21,021 bases of DNA from JAKACA01 sp050010115 (lineage in GTDB: Bacteria; Actinomycetota; Acidimicrobiia; Acidimicrobiales; Bog-793), in the NCBI GenBank assembly GCA_050010115.1, contig JBEKLQ010000071.1, forward strand, positions 1 through 21,021, written 5' to 3'. A program made the position numbers and the translations under genes. A model generated the notes under the pieces. It was not told the origin of the DNA, did no database searches, and worked only from the letters and a program-made list of their open reading frames with translations. This document shows, in pieces, positions 14,804 to 21,021 of the stretch; the stretch's first letter is position 1; each line of letters begins with the position of its first letter.

Positions 14804-16432
14804 TCAGCTGCTGAGCCAGAGCTGATCGATCGGCACGATCGCGTCGGAGTCGAGGCTGTCCTGCTTCTGGCCGCCGGGCAACGTGGCTTGTCCGAGGCCG
14901 TGGAGAGCCGGCCCGGAGACCAACCCATTGGGTCCACGGCCAAGCCAGATGTAGGGCGCCTCCAGAGCGAACTGCTTCCAGACTTCGCCGTACGCAACCT
15001 TGCGGATTGCGTAGTTGGGGTTGCTACGACCGATCTGCAGCTCGGTGTCGGTGGTCGTGTCGGAGAGCCTTGCGAAGTTCAGCGCGGGCTGTCCGTCGGG
15101 ATGAGCGTTGGCAGACAGCCACCAGGTGGCGTCGATATCGGGGTCGATCTCGCCGAATTGGGTCCAGCAGTTGGCCTGGTAGCTCCCGAAGATGGCGTCG
15201 TTGATGTACACCGCCTGCTCGGTGTAGCTGAGGGTGACGTCGACGCCGACCTTCAGCCATTGCGCAGCCACGAGCTGCATCGCCTCCGGGTTCGTGCCCG
15301 AGCTCGTGCAGCCGAGGGTGAACTTCACTGGGCCTGATGTTCCCGTCTCCTGGTGGTACTCCGCCACGAGCTGTTCCGCCTTTGCGGTGTTCGGCGCGGT
15401 CGGATAGCCGGACGGCACGTACCACGGTGAGCTTTTGGCGTACGGCTCTGTGACGACGGACCCGAGGCCGAGGTCGATGCTGGAGATGAGTTGTTGCTGA
15501 TTCGTCGCGTACTCGAGCGCCTGACGGAGCTTGAGGTTGTTGAGCGGCGCGGCGTCGGTGTTCAACATGATGAAGACCGGCACGTCGAGGTGCTGCACGT
15601 ACATGGAGTCGGTGGTCTGTGCCTCGATCGTCTTGATCTGGGAGGCCTCGGGCGTGTACGTGAACTGGATCTGTCCTGATTGGAGCGACTGCAGGCGCGT
15701 GGTCGGGTCGGTGATCACGTGGAAGACGATCTGGTTGACATGTGTCACCCCAGGACGCCAGTAGTTGGGGTTCTTGGCGACGGTGAGGGTCGAGTCCCTG
15801 ATCCATTGCTTGAAGATGAACGGCCCGGTACCGATCGGGTTGGTGGTTGAGGTGGTCTTGGACTCCAGTTGAGCCGGGGCGGCCATGAAGCCGGCCTGAG
15901 CGGCGAGCGCGACCGGGAACGCCACCCACGGCTCGCTCATTTCGACGTTCACCGTCAGGTTGTTGACGGCCACGGCCTTCACCATCGGGCCGAGCGCCTG
16001 GCCGACGAGTGCCGATTGTTTCCCGAGTGTCAGCTGCAGGACGACCGCAGCGGCGTTCAGAGGCTGGCCGTTCGAGAACTTGATGTTCGGCCGGAGACCG
16101 ATCGTCCAGAGCCTGTAGTTCGCGCTGTGCGTCAGCGACTTGGCGAGGTACGGGACCGCCTGGCCGGCAGCGTCGTAGGCGCAAAGCGGATCGAAGAACG
16201 TCTGGGCGACGAAGTAGCCGGCTGCAGCCCACTCGCTCGTCACGGGATCCCACCCGTCGGTCTCGGCATCGAGGCCGATCCCGAGGGTGCCGCCGTCCTG
16301 CGGCTTGAGAGTCGTCGTCGGCCCGCTACTCGTGCTGGAGGTGGCTCCACCGCCTGTGCTCGTGGTCTTCGCACAGCCAGCAGCCATCAAGGCCAGGACA
16401 ACCGCCGACACGAGCAAGGCGCGCTTGTTCAT
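14804..16432 (-). CDS. ABC transporter substrate-binding lipoprotein, family 5 (peptide/opine/nickel)
   Basis: A 542-aa exported receptor for the downstream permeases. ATG 16432 is chosen over a further upstream start because AGGAGGGGG lies just before it and because a textbook lipoprotein signal then follows: NKR, a hydrophobic core and lipobox AAGC with Cys20. A Gly/Ser/Thr-rich spacer leads into the SBP_bac_5 fold: GGTLGIGLDAETDGWDP, then TFFDPLCAYDAAGQAVPYLA, then TIGLRPNIKFSNGQPLNAAAV, the NPIGTGPFIFKQW segment, NPNYWRPG, and LRQALEYATNQQQLI. These are standard for DppA/OppA-type proteins. First gene of a probable four-gene operon with two permeases and the Rieske oxygenase. Ligand is unknown. 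Confidence 0.92.
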   Translation of the reverse strand: MNKRALLVSAVVLALMAAGCAKTTSTGGGATSSTSSGPTTTLKPQDGGTLGIGLDAETDGWDPVTSEWAAAGYFVAQTFFDPLCAYDAAGQAVPYLAKSLTHSANYRLWTIGLRPNIKFSNGQPLNAAAVVLQLTLGKQSALVGQALGPMVKAVAVNNLTVNVEMSEPWVAFPVALAAQAGFMAAPAQLESKTTSTTNPIGTGPFIFKQWIRDSTLTVAKNPNYWRPGVTHVNQIVFHVITDPTTRLQSLQSGQIQFTYTPEASQIKTIEAQTTDSMYVQHLDVPVFIMLNTDAAPLNNLKLRQALEYATNQQQLISSIDLGLGSVVTEPYAKSSPWYVPSGYPTAPNTAKAEQLVAEYHQETGTSGPVKFTLGCTSSGTNPEAMQLVAAQWLKVGVDVTLSYTEQAVYINDAIFGSYQANCWTQFGEIDPDIDATWWLSANAHPDGQPALNFARLSDTTTDTELQIGRSNPNYAIRKVAYGEVWKQFALEAPYIWLGRGPNGLVSGPALHGLGQATLPGGQKQDSLDSDAIVPIDQLWLSS

Positions 16433-16462
16433 CTGCTCCCCCTCCTGCGGCACCCCGAAACG

Positions 16463-16488
16463 CCGCAACCCACTTTCGATGGTTGCGG
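16463..16488. promoter_or_regulatory. 8-bp perfect inverted repeat upstream of the ABC operon
   Basis: CCGCAACC (16463-16470) and GGTTGCGG (16481-16488) flank a 10-nt spacer, 31-56 bp before the binding-protein ATG. Position and symmetry suit a repressor operator or a leader hairpin for the ABC/Rieske operon. No known regulator can be named. Confidence 0.4.
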
Positions 16489-16552
16489 ATTGTCTACCAC
16501 CTACGTCGTCGGCCGTCTCGGCGGAACGCCGCAGCGGACGACTTCCACGCCT

Positions 16553-16591
16553 CGGTCCGGCTGAAGCACAGCGTGCGCCTCAGCCCGACCG
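16553..16591 (-). terminator. Long hairpin after nrdJ, probable terminator
   Basis: As RNA from the - strand, 16591-16553 folds into a stem of about 17 pairs (14 Watson-Crick before wobbles are counted liberally, one mismatch, two or so G-U wobbles) closing on a tiny CGC loop. It begins 18 bp after the nrdJ stop at 16609. No U-tract follows, typical of actinobacterial hairpin terminators. It would separate nrdJ from the ABC operon in the same orientation. Confidence 0.5.
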
Positions 16592-16608
16592 CGGATCGCT
16601 CGCTCTGG

Positions 16609-19600
16609 CTACGAGCAGCCGCTCGTGGCACCACAGCTCGGGCAGGCGTAACACGATCCGGCCCGCTGCATGACGTTGCCGCAGGCGTAGCAGAACGGGG
16701 CGTCCCGGTTCTCGTACTGCGGAGCAACGTGAGCGCTCGACTGCATGGTCGAGCTCGCCGAGCCAGCAGGGCCTGCCGCGGCATCTCCGCCGGCACCGAA
16801 GCGCTCGCGCTCTTGGCGGCTCGCCTCACCGGCGTCGACATCCTCAAGACCTGGGAGGGTTGGCTGCGTGCGCTCGTTCGTCGAAAGCACACCCAGCTCG
16901 AGCCGCTCATCGAAGCTCAGGTAGTCGAGCGCCAAGCGCCGGAAGATGTAGTCGACGAGACTCGAGGCCAAACGCAGCTCGGCGTCATCGGTGATGCCGG
17001 CCGGCTCGAAGCGCATGTTCGTGTACTTGCGCACGAACGTCGACAGCGGCACGCCGTGTTGCAGCCCAAGGCTCACCGAGATCGAGAACGCGTCCATGAC
17101 GCCCGACAGTGTCGAACCCTGCTTCGAGACCTTCATGAAGACCTCACCGGGCCGCCCGTCCTCGTACTCGCCGACGGTCACGTAACCCTCGCAGTCCGCT
17201 ACCCGGAAGGCGAAGGTGTTCGAGCGCCGGCGGCGCGGCAACCGCGTCCGGGTCGTCGCAGCGGGAGCCGTCACGTGCGAGTGCTGCAACGCAGCCTCCA
17301 GCTCGGCGATCTTGGCCGTCAGTTCTGCCTCCTTGGCGGCGAAGGCAGTCGACTGCAACTCACCGCGAACCCCGGCGTCAGCCGAGCTCCCGAGGGCCGG
17401 CGCCGACGCACCGTTCTTCTTCGTCGTCGACAAGGGCTGGGCAACCTTGCAGTTGTCCCGGTAGATGGCGACCGCCTTCAAGCCAAGCTCCCAAGCGTCG
17501 ATATGGAGCTGCTCGACCTCTTCGACCGTTGCGTACTCCGGCATGTTGATCGTCTTCGAGATCGCACCGGAGACGAACGGCTGGGCCGCCGCCATCATCC
17601 TCACGTGGCCGCTGTAGTGGATCACGTTGTCACCCATGGAGCAGGCGAACACCGGCAGATGCCCGTCCCGTAGATGGGGCGCGCCGACGATCGTCTTGTG
17701 CTCATCGATGTAGGCGACGATCTCGTCGATCTGCGAGTCGGCATAGCCCAGCTTGCGGAGCGCTCGAGGGATCGTCTGGTTGACGATCGACATCGTCCCT
17801 CCGCCGACAAGCTTCTTCGTCTTGACCAGCCCGAGGTCTGGCTCGATTCCCGTCGTGTCGCAATCCATAAGGAATGAGATGGTTCCAGTCGGTGCCAATA
17901 CGGTCGCCTGCGAGTTCCGGACGCCGTACTGCTCGGCCAACTCGACAGCGCTGTCCCATGACTCCTGCGCCGCCGACAACAGGTCAGTCGGCACCATCTC
18001 CTCGTCGATCTTGGCCACCTCGGTCCGGTGCATGCGCAAGACGTTCAGCATCGGCTCGGCGTTCTCGTGGAAGCCGGCGAACGGTCCCATGCGTGCGGCG
18101 GTCCGTGCCGAGGTCTCGTAGGCAGCACCCGTCATCAGTGCCGTGATCGCGCCCGCCCAGGCGCGCCCTTCGTCGGAGTCGTAGGGCAACCCCTCTGACA
18201 TGAGCAGAGCACCGAGGTTGGCGTAGCCGAGGCCGAGCTCGCGGAACTTCCGGGTCGTGTCACCGATCTTCTCGGTCGGGTAGTCGGCGTTGCCGACGAG
18301 GATCTCCTGAGCGGTGAAGACCACCTCGACCGCAGCCCGGAAGCCCTCGACGTCGAAATGCCCGCCCTCCTCCATGAACCGGAGCAGGTTGAGACTTGCA
18401 AGATTGCAACTGCTGTTGTCGAGATGTACATACTCCGAGCAGTTGCGGACGACAACTCCGTTGACCACGTATGAGTGGTTGCGTGGTTCAGAAAGGTTGT
18501 ACGTGAGCTCCCTGCCGTCGGCCGTCCGCTCTGCCAGGCGTACGGTCCGGTCGACCTTGTAGAAGCTAGGCCTGTGGCCCACAATTTCATCGAGCACGGC
18601 GCGCTTGCGCGACAGGGAGAAGCCAATCTCTGCAGCGAAGCGCCGGATCGAACCGGAACTGATCCGCAGGTCATAGGAGGCCGCGCTCGAGCAGGCGACT
18701 GTCGTTCCGTCCTTGCGGGTGTAGGAGAACGATCGCCGCGCACCCGCTGCTTCCACCTGGTAGATATGGCTTGAGATATGGCTTGAGATACCGAACGTCG
18801 TCAGAAGCCGCTGAGCCCCTCGTAGCAGCTCGGGCGAGATCGACCCCAACCCAACATACGAGTCTTTCTCCCGATCGAGACGAGCACACCCGTCGGCGTC
18901 GAAGAGTCCCCTCAGGAACGCTGCCACAGCGAACGAGGGTGCTTGCTCGACCAACCACGGCACCGTCTTGTCTGCCCCCTTCACCGATCCCACACCGAGC
19001 GCCTCGAGGAAACGTTTGAACGCCGCGCGACCGAGCCGAAGTTGCGCTGTACCGTTCGGCTGCTCCGAGATCTTGATGGGTCGGTCGCCGTTGATCCACT
19101 CGAGGAGCTCGGTGTGCCTAGGCAGGATCTCATCCCGGTCCTCGGCGGAGCCGTAAATCGTGCTTGTGGTGCTGCCTGACGTCGAACCGTCCCCAATCAG
19201 CCAGCCCAGGTAGTGGGCAAACTCGTCGCTCCACTCTTCCGGGAAGCGCAATAGCTCGCTGCGCCCGAACGACTCGCGGTAACCCGCCGGGTCGCACGGG
19301 ACAGGCAGGGCGAGGTCCGCCTCGGTCGCGGGCGCGGGAACATCGAGCACTTTGACCTTGTCCTCAGAGGCGAGGTCTTCCGCGGCTACGTAACCACGAT
19401 TGACCGTGAAGATCTTGTGGGCCGGTGTGCAGCGAAGCTCCATGCCGTTGTCGAAGCGCAGTCGCACGATGTCATTGACCCCGGTGATCATCACCGCGTC
19501 CGGGCTCGAAAGAAGTGCAACTTCCGTGGGCGCCTCTGCGTTGGTGGCGTCGTGGGTGTACACGGCGAACTGCTCGCCCCGGTTGATCCGGTCGACGAGT

Positions 19601-20715
19601 GAGTCGAACCGAACGAAACCCTTGTCCGTGTGCACAAGCATCTCTGCGGTGAAACAAGGGTTACTTGCAGAAATTCGTCCGGTGTTCGGAGCCGTGTGCC
19701 ACTTGTTGATCGTCGTGTCGTATTGCAGACCCGGGTCTGCACACTCCCAGGCGGCCTGGGCGATCTGGTGGAACAGGTCTCGCGCCTTGACGGATTCGAC
19801 CGGCTTGCCGGTCGTCCGGGCCACGAGGTTCCAATCTCCGTCGTCAAGCACCGCTTGCATGAAGTCGTCAGTCACGCGCACCGAGTTGTTGGCGTTCTGG
19901 TATTGGGTCGAGTGACTGTCGTCGCCGTCGAGATCCATGTCGAAGCCCGCCTGCGCCAGCACGCGAGCCTTGCGCTCCTCCTTCGCCTTGCACCAGATGA
20001 ACTCCTGGACGTCAGGGTGGTCGGCGTCGAGGATGACCATCTTGGCGGCACGACGGGTCTTCCCACCGGACTTGATCGTGCCGGCCGAGGCATCGGCGCC
20101 ACGCATGAAGCTGACCGGCCCCGATGCGGTCCCGCCGCCTTCCAGTGGCTCCTTCGAGGAACGGATTCGCGACAGGTTCACGCCTGCGCCCGACCCGCCC
20201 TTGAAGATCGTCCCCTCCTCGACGTACCAGTTGAGGATCGAGCTCATCTTGTCGTCGACGGCAAGAATGAAACACGCCGAGGCCTGCTGCGGCACGCCCT
20301 TCACGCCGATGTTGAACCACACCGGCGAGTTGAACGCAGCCTTCTGCTCGACGATGAGGTGCTTCAGCTCGTCGCTGAACGTGGCCGACTCGACGGCATC
20401 GACGAAGTAGCCGTCTCTGATGCCCCACGCCGTGATCGTGTCGACCACCCGGTCGATGACCTGCCGCAACGAGGTCTCGCGCTGAGCAGTCCCGAGCGTC
20501 CCCCGGAAGTACTTCTGGGCGAGGATGTTCGTGGCATTCATGCTCCACGTGGCCGGGACCTCGACATCGAGTTGCTCGAAGGCGACAGCCCCGGTGCGGT
20601 AGTCGGAGATCCTCGAGTCGCGACGCTCCCAGATGACCTGGTCGTATGGGTGCTTGCCTTCTTCAGTGAAGTAACGGCAGATGCCGATCCCGAGGCGCTC
20701 TCCTGCAACAGCCAT
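16609..20715 (-). CDS. nrdJ: Adenosylcobalamin-dependent (class II) ribonucleotide reductase precursor containing an intein
   Basis: A 1368-aa precursor (about 963 aa after splicing) that reduces ribonucleotides to deoxyribonucleotides using a B12-derived radical, with no need for oxygen. ATG 20715 is chosen: AAGGAGG lies about 10 nt upstream, whereas GTG 20766 has no such site and overlaps the operator. Landmarks are FNSPVWFN, the redox Cys in SACFILAV, GGSGAGVNLSRIR, the NPCSE radical motif split by the intein (Asn352, Cys759, Glu761 here), SSCNLASLNL with the partner Cys, and ATVLAPTGTISFLMDCDTTG. A C-terminal Zn-ribbon-like shuttle (CYACG then CYACPSCG, ending TSGCS) completes the class II architecture. 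A C-terminal third with a Gln/Glu/Ala coiled-coil-like insert precedes FRVADCEGYVTVGEYEDGRP, also usual for this class. The enzyme cannot work until the intein leaves. Confidence 0.95.
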   Translation of the reverse strand: MAVAGERLGIGICRYFTEEGKHPYDQVIWERRDSRISDYRTGAVAFEQLDVEVPATWSMNATNILAQKYFRGTLGTAQRETSLRQVIDRVVDTITAWGIRDGYFVDAVESATFSDELKHLIVEQKAAFNSPVWFNIGVKGVPQQASACFILAVDDKMSSILNWYVEEGTIFKGGSGAGVNLSRIRSSKEPLEGGGTASGPVSFMRGADASAGTIKSGGKTRRAAKMVILDADHPDVQEFIWCKAKEERKARVLAQAGFDMDLDGDDSHSTQYQNANNSVRVTDDFMQAVLDDGDWNLVARTTGKPVESVKARDLFHQIAQAAWECADPGLQYDTTINKWHTAPNTGRISASNPCFTAEMLVHTDKGFVRFDSLVDRINRGEQFAVYTHDATNAEAPTEVALLSSPDAVMITGVNDIVRLRFDNGMELRCTPAHKIFTVNRGYVAAEDLASEDKVKVLDVPAPATEADLALPVPCDPAGYRESFGRSELLRFPEEWSDEFAHYLGWLIGDGSTSGSTTSTIYGSAEDRDEILPRHTELLEWINGDRPIKISEQPNGTAQLRLGRAAFKRFLEALGVGSVKGADKTVPWLVEQAPSFAVAAFLRGLFDADGCARLDREKDSYVGLGSISPELLRGAQRLLTTFGISSHISSHIYQVEAAGARRSFSYTRKDGTTVACSSAASYDLRISSGSIRRFAAEIGFSLSRKRAVLDEIVGHRPSFYKVDRTVRLAERTADGRELTYNLSEPRNHSYVVNGVVVRNCSEYVHLDNSSCNLASLNLLRFMEEGGHFDVEGFRAAVEVVFTAQEILVGNADYPTEKIGDTTRKFRELGLGYANLGALLMSEGLPYDSDEGRAWAGAITALMTGAAYETSARTAARMGPFAGFHENAEPMLNVLRMHRTEVAKIDEEMVPTDLLSAAQESWDSAVELAEQYGVRNSQATVLAPTGTISFLMDCDTTGIEPDLGLVKTKKLVGGGTMSIVNQTIPRALRKLGYADSQIDEIVAYIDEHKTIVGAPHLRDGHLPVFACSMGDNVIHYSGHVRMMAAAQPFVSGAISKTINMPEYATVEEVEQLHIDAWELGLKAVAIYRDNCKVAQPLSTTKKNGASAPALGSSADAGVRGELQSTAFAAKEAELTAKIAELEAALQHSHVTAPAATTRTRLPRRRRSNTFAFRVADCEGYVTVGEYEDGRPGEVFMKVSKQGSTLSGVMDAFSISVSLGLQHGVPLSTFVRKYTNMRFEPAGITDDAELRLASSLVDYIFRRLALDYLSFDERLELGVLSTNERTQPTLPGLEDVDAGEASRQERERFGAGGDAAAGPAGSASSTMQSSAHVAPQYENRDAPFCYACGNVMQRAGSCYACPSCGATSGCS
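18442..19656 (-). mobile_element. Intein with LAGLIDADG homing endonuclease in NrdJ
   Basis: A 405-aa in-frame intein, precursor residues 354-758 (numbered from ATG 20715). It begins CFTAEMLVHTDKG (block A, nucleophile Cys354). Block B is MELRCTPAHKIF with TPAH (His433). The endonuclease domain has both LAGLIDADG-type helices, YLGWLIGDG (502-510) and FLRGLFDADG (600-609), each with its acidic residue, so the nuclease looks intact. Blocks F and G are NHSYVVNGVVV then Arg-Asn, followed by extein Cys759. The terminal Asn and +1 Cys are standard, but the penultimate His is Arg. Removing it joins SNP to CSEYVHLDN exactly as in intein-free class II reductases. Full-length, with no frameshift, so it is presumably active in splicing; this is inferred. 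Confidence 0.95.
18763..18786. repeat. 12-bp tandem duplication inside the intein
   Basis: GATATGGCTTGA occurs twice in direct succession (18763-18774 and 18775-18786), followed by a third GATA. On the coding strand it gives the doubled peptide ISSHISSH in the intein after the second LAGLIDADG motif. An exact in-frame duplication points to recent replication slippage. Confidence 0.85.
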
Positions 20716-20752
20716 CGTTCCTGTCCCCTCCTTGACCGGTTCCACCGGTTCG

Positions 20753-20758
20753 ATCCTA
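20753..20758 (-). promoter_or_regulatory. Candidate -10 element of nrdJ
   Basis: TAGGAT fits TANNNT and lies about 38 nt upstream of the nrdJ ATG, just downstream of the proximal NrdR-type box. No good -35 is visible at the right distance, so confidence is limited. Confidence 0.35.
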
Positions 20759-20762
20759 GCTA

Positions 20763-20809
20763 CCACAAGATATTGTGGTGCTCACTCCACGTACCACCAG
20801 ATAGCAGGG
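20763..20809 (-). promoter_or_regulatory. Pair of NrdR-type boxes upstream of nrdJ
   Basis: On the - strand, CCACAATATCTTGTGG (20778-20763) closely matches the NrdR box consensus (acaCwAtATaTwGtgt) and is nearly palindromic. A second, weaker copy, CCCTGCTATCTGGTGG, lies at 20809-20794 and matches the first at 11 of 16 positions. Their starts are 31 bp apart, the three-helical-turn spacing typical of NrdR operators. They lie 48-94 bp upstream of the ATG, so the ATP/dATP-sensing repressor NrdR probably controls nrdJ. Confidence 0.75.
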
Positions 20810-20812
20810 TAA

Positions 20813-21021
20813 TTACAACACCGTAGTTACGCGTATGTCAATACCTGCGAGTCTCTGGAGATGCAGGTCACAGGCTGCTCGCGAAGGTTTGCACTTCGTG
20901 AACGAAATCTCGAAGATCTGCCGGCCCGCCCGCTCCTCGCCAGCCCGACCACCCGCAAGCGCCACCTCCTGAACGTACGCCGAGGGTGTGTCACGGTTCG
21001 TCGAAGCCAGGACCCCAGCGA
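20813..21021 (-). other. Unassigned right-hand end; possible partial open frame
   Basis: The ~200 bases beyond the NrdR-type boxes carry no recognisable gene. On the - strand one frame is open from the window edge to TAA at 20815-20813 (68 codons), with AGVLASTNRDTPSAYV near its start and RLAGIDIRVTTVL at its end. Its outer two thirds have G/C-rich third positions, the inner third does not. It resembles neither LexA nor NrdR, the usual neighbours of nrdJ in this phylum. It may be chance or the C-terminus of a gene that continues outside. Confidence 0.15.

Noticed and set aside
13314..14825. 500-codon + strand open frame opposite the two permeases
   Set aside because: Highly charged low-complexity translation typical of the antisense of hydrophobic genes; the - strand permeases explain the region.
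20735..20751. Direct repeat ACCGGTTC, two copies 9 bp apart, in the nrdJ leader
   Set aside because: Short and GC-rich; could be chance, and it is not part of the NrdR consensus.
20716..20766. Upstream GTG start for nrdJ giving a 1385-aa protein
   Set aside because: It lies inside the proximal NrdR-type box and upstream of the likely -10; AAGGAGG points to the ATG at 20715.
19630..20826. Long + strand open frame opposite nrdJ
   Set aside because: Antisense to conserved nrdJ motifs, with no recognisable features, and it runs through the NrdR-type boxes.
20716..20830. Possible cobalamin riboswitch before nrdJ
   Set aside because: The leader is too short and shows no B12-box-like sequence; NrdR-type boxes fit better.
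20834..20971. A short + strand frame starting ATG at 20834 (MSIPASLWRC...)
   Set aside because: About 40 codons, no ribosome site, poor G/C third-position bias and no recognisable motif; it also runs out of the nrdJ control region.

Overview
The window looks like a chromosomal segment of a high-GC Gram-positive bacterium (Actinomycetota, possibly an Acidimicrobiia-like lineage; the class is an inference). The basis is the strong G/C bias at third codon positions, frequent GTG starts, TANNNT -10 elements with leaderless-type spacing, and an actinobacterial-style class II ribonucleotide reductase under NrdR-type boxes. No tRNA, rRNA, CRISPR array, insertion sequence or phage gene was seen. The one mobile element is an intein.

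Region 1 (1-5956, + strand) is the distal part of a phosphate-transport (pst) operon. It holds the C-terminus of PstB and then four tightly coupled genes. These are a PstS with a Thr/Ser/Gly/Pro-rich linker and a C-terminal membrane anchor; an 815-aa second PstS-like protein with extra Ig-like domains and the same kind of anchor; a membrane sortase-fold protein that has lost the catalytic His and Cys (and apparently the Arg); and a small lipoprotein with a cupredoxin-like domain lacking copper ligands. Three of the junctions are overlaps (23, 4 and 8 bp), so the set probably works as one envelope module. This is the best candidate here for an undescribed system.

Region 2 (5961-9356) is metabolic: a stand-alone riboflavin kinase (-), divergent from an HMG-CoA lyase-like enzyme (+) across 23-26 bp that contain a perfectly symmetric promoter-like palindrome; then a six-Asp-box beta-propeller protein and a type I phosphoribosyltransferase.

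Region 3 (9558-11719) has an NCS1 nucleobase/cation symporter (-), convergent with the phosphoribosyltransferase and plausibly its functional partner in base salvage, and a divergent DinB/DUF664 protein (+). The space between the last two carries an 11-bp perfect hairpin.

Region 4 (16432-11762, - strand) is an operon with a peptide/opine-type ABC substrate-binding lipoprotein, two permeases and a Rieske non-haem iron oxygenase whose ATG directly abuts the upstream stop codon. No ABC ATPase gene accompanies it.

Region 5 (20715-16609, - strand) is nrdJ, the B12-dependent ribonucleotide reductase. It is interrupted immediately before its radical-bearing catalytic cysteine by a 405-aa intein with a LAGLIDADG homing endonuclease. 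The flanking extein codons are unusually A/T-ending, which suggests co-conversion during homing. Two NrdR-type boxes 31 bp apart precede the gene. The last ~200 bases hold nothing confidently identifiable.
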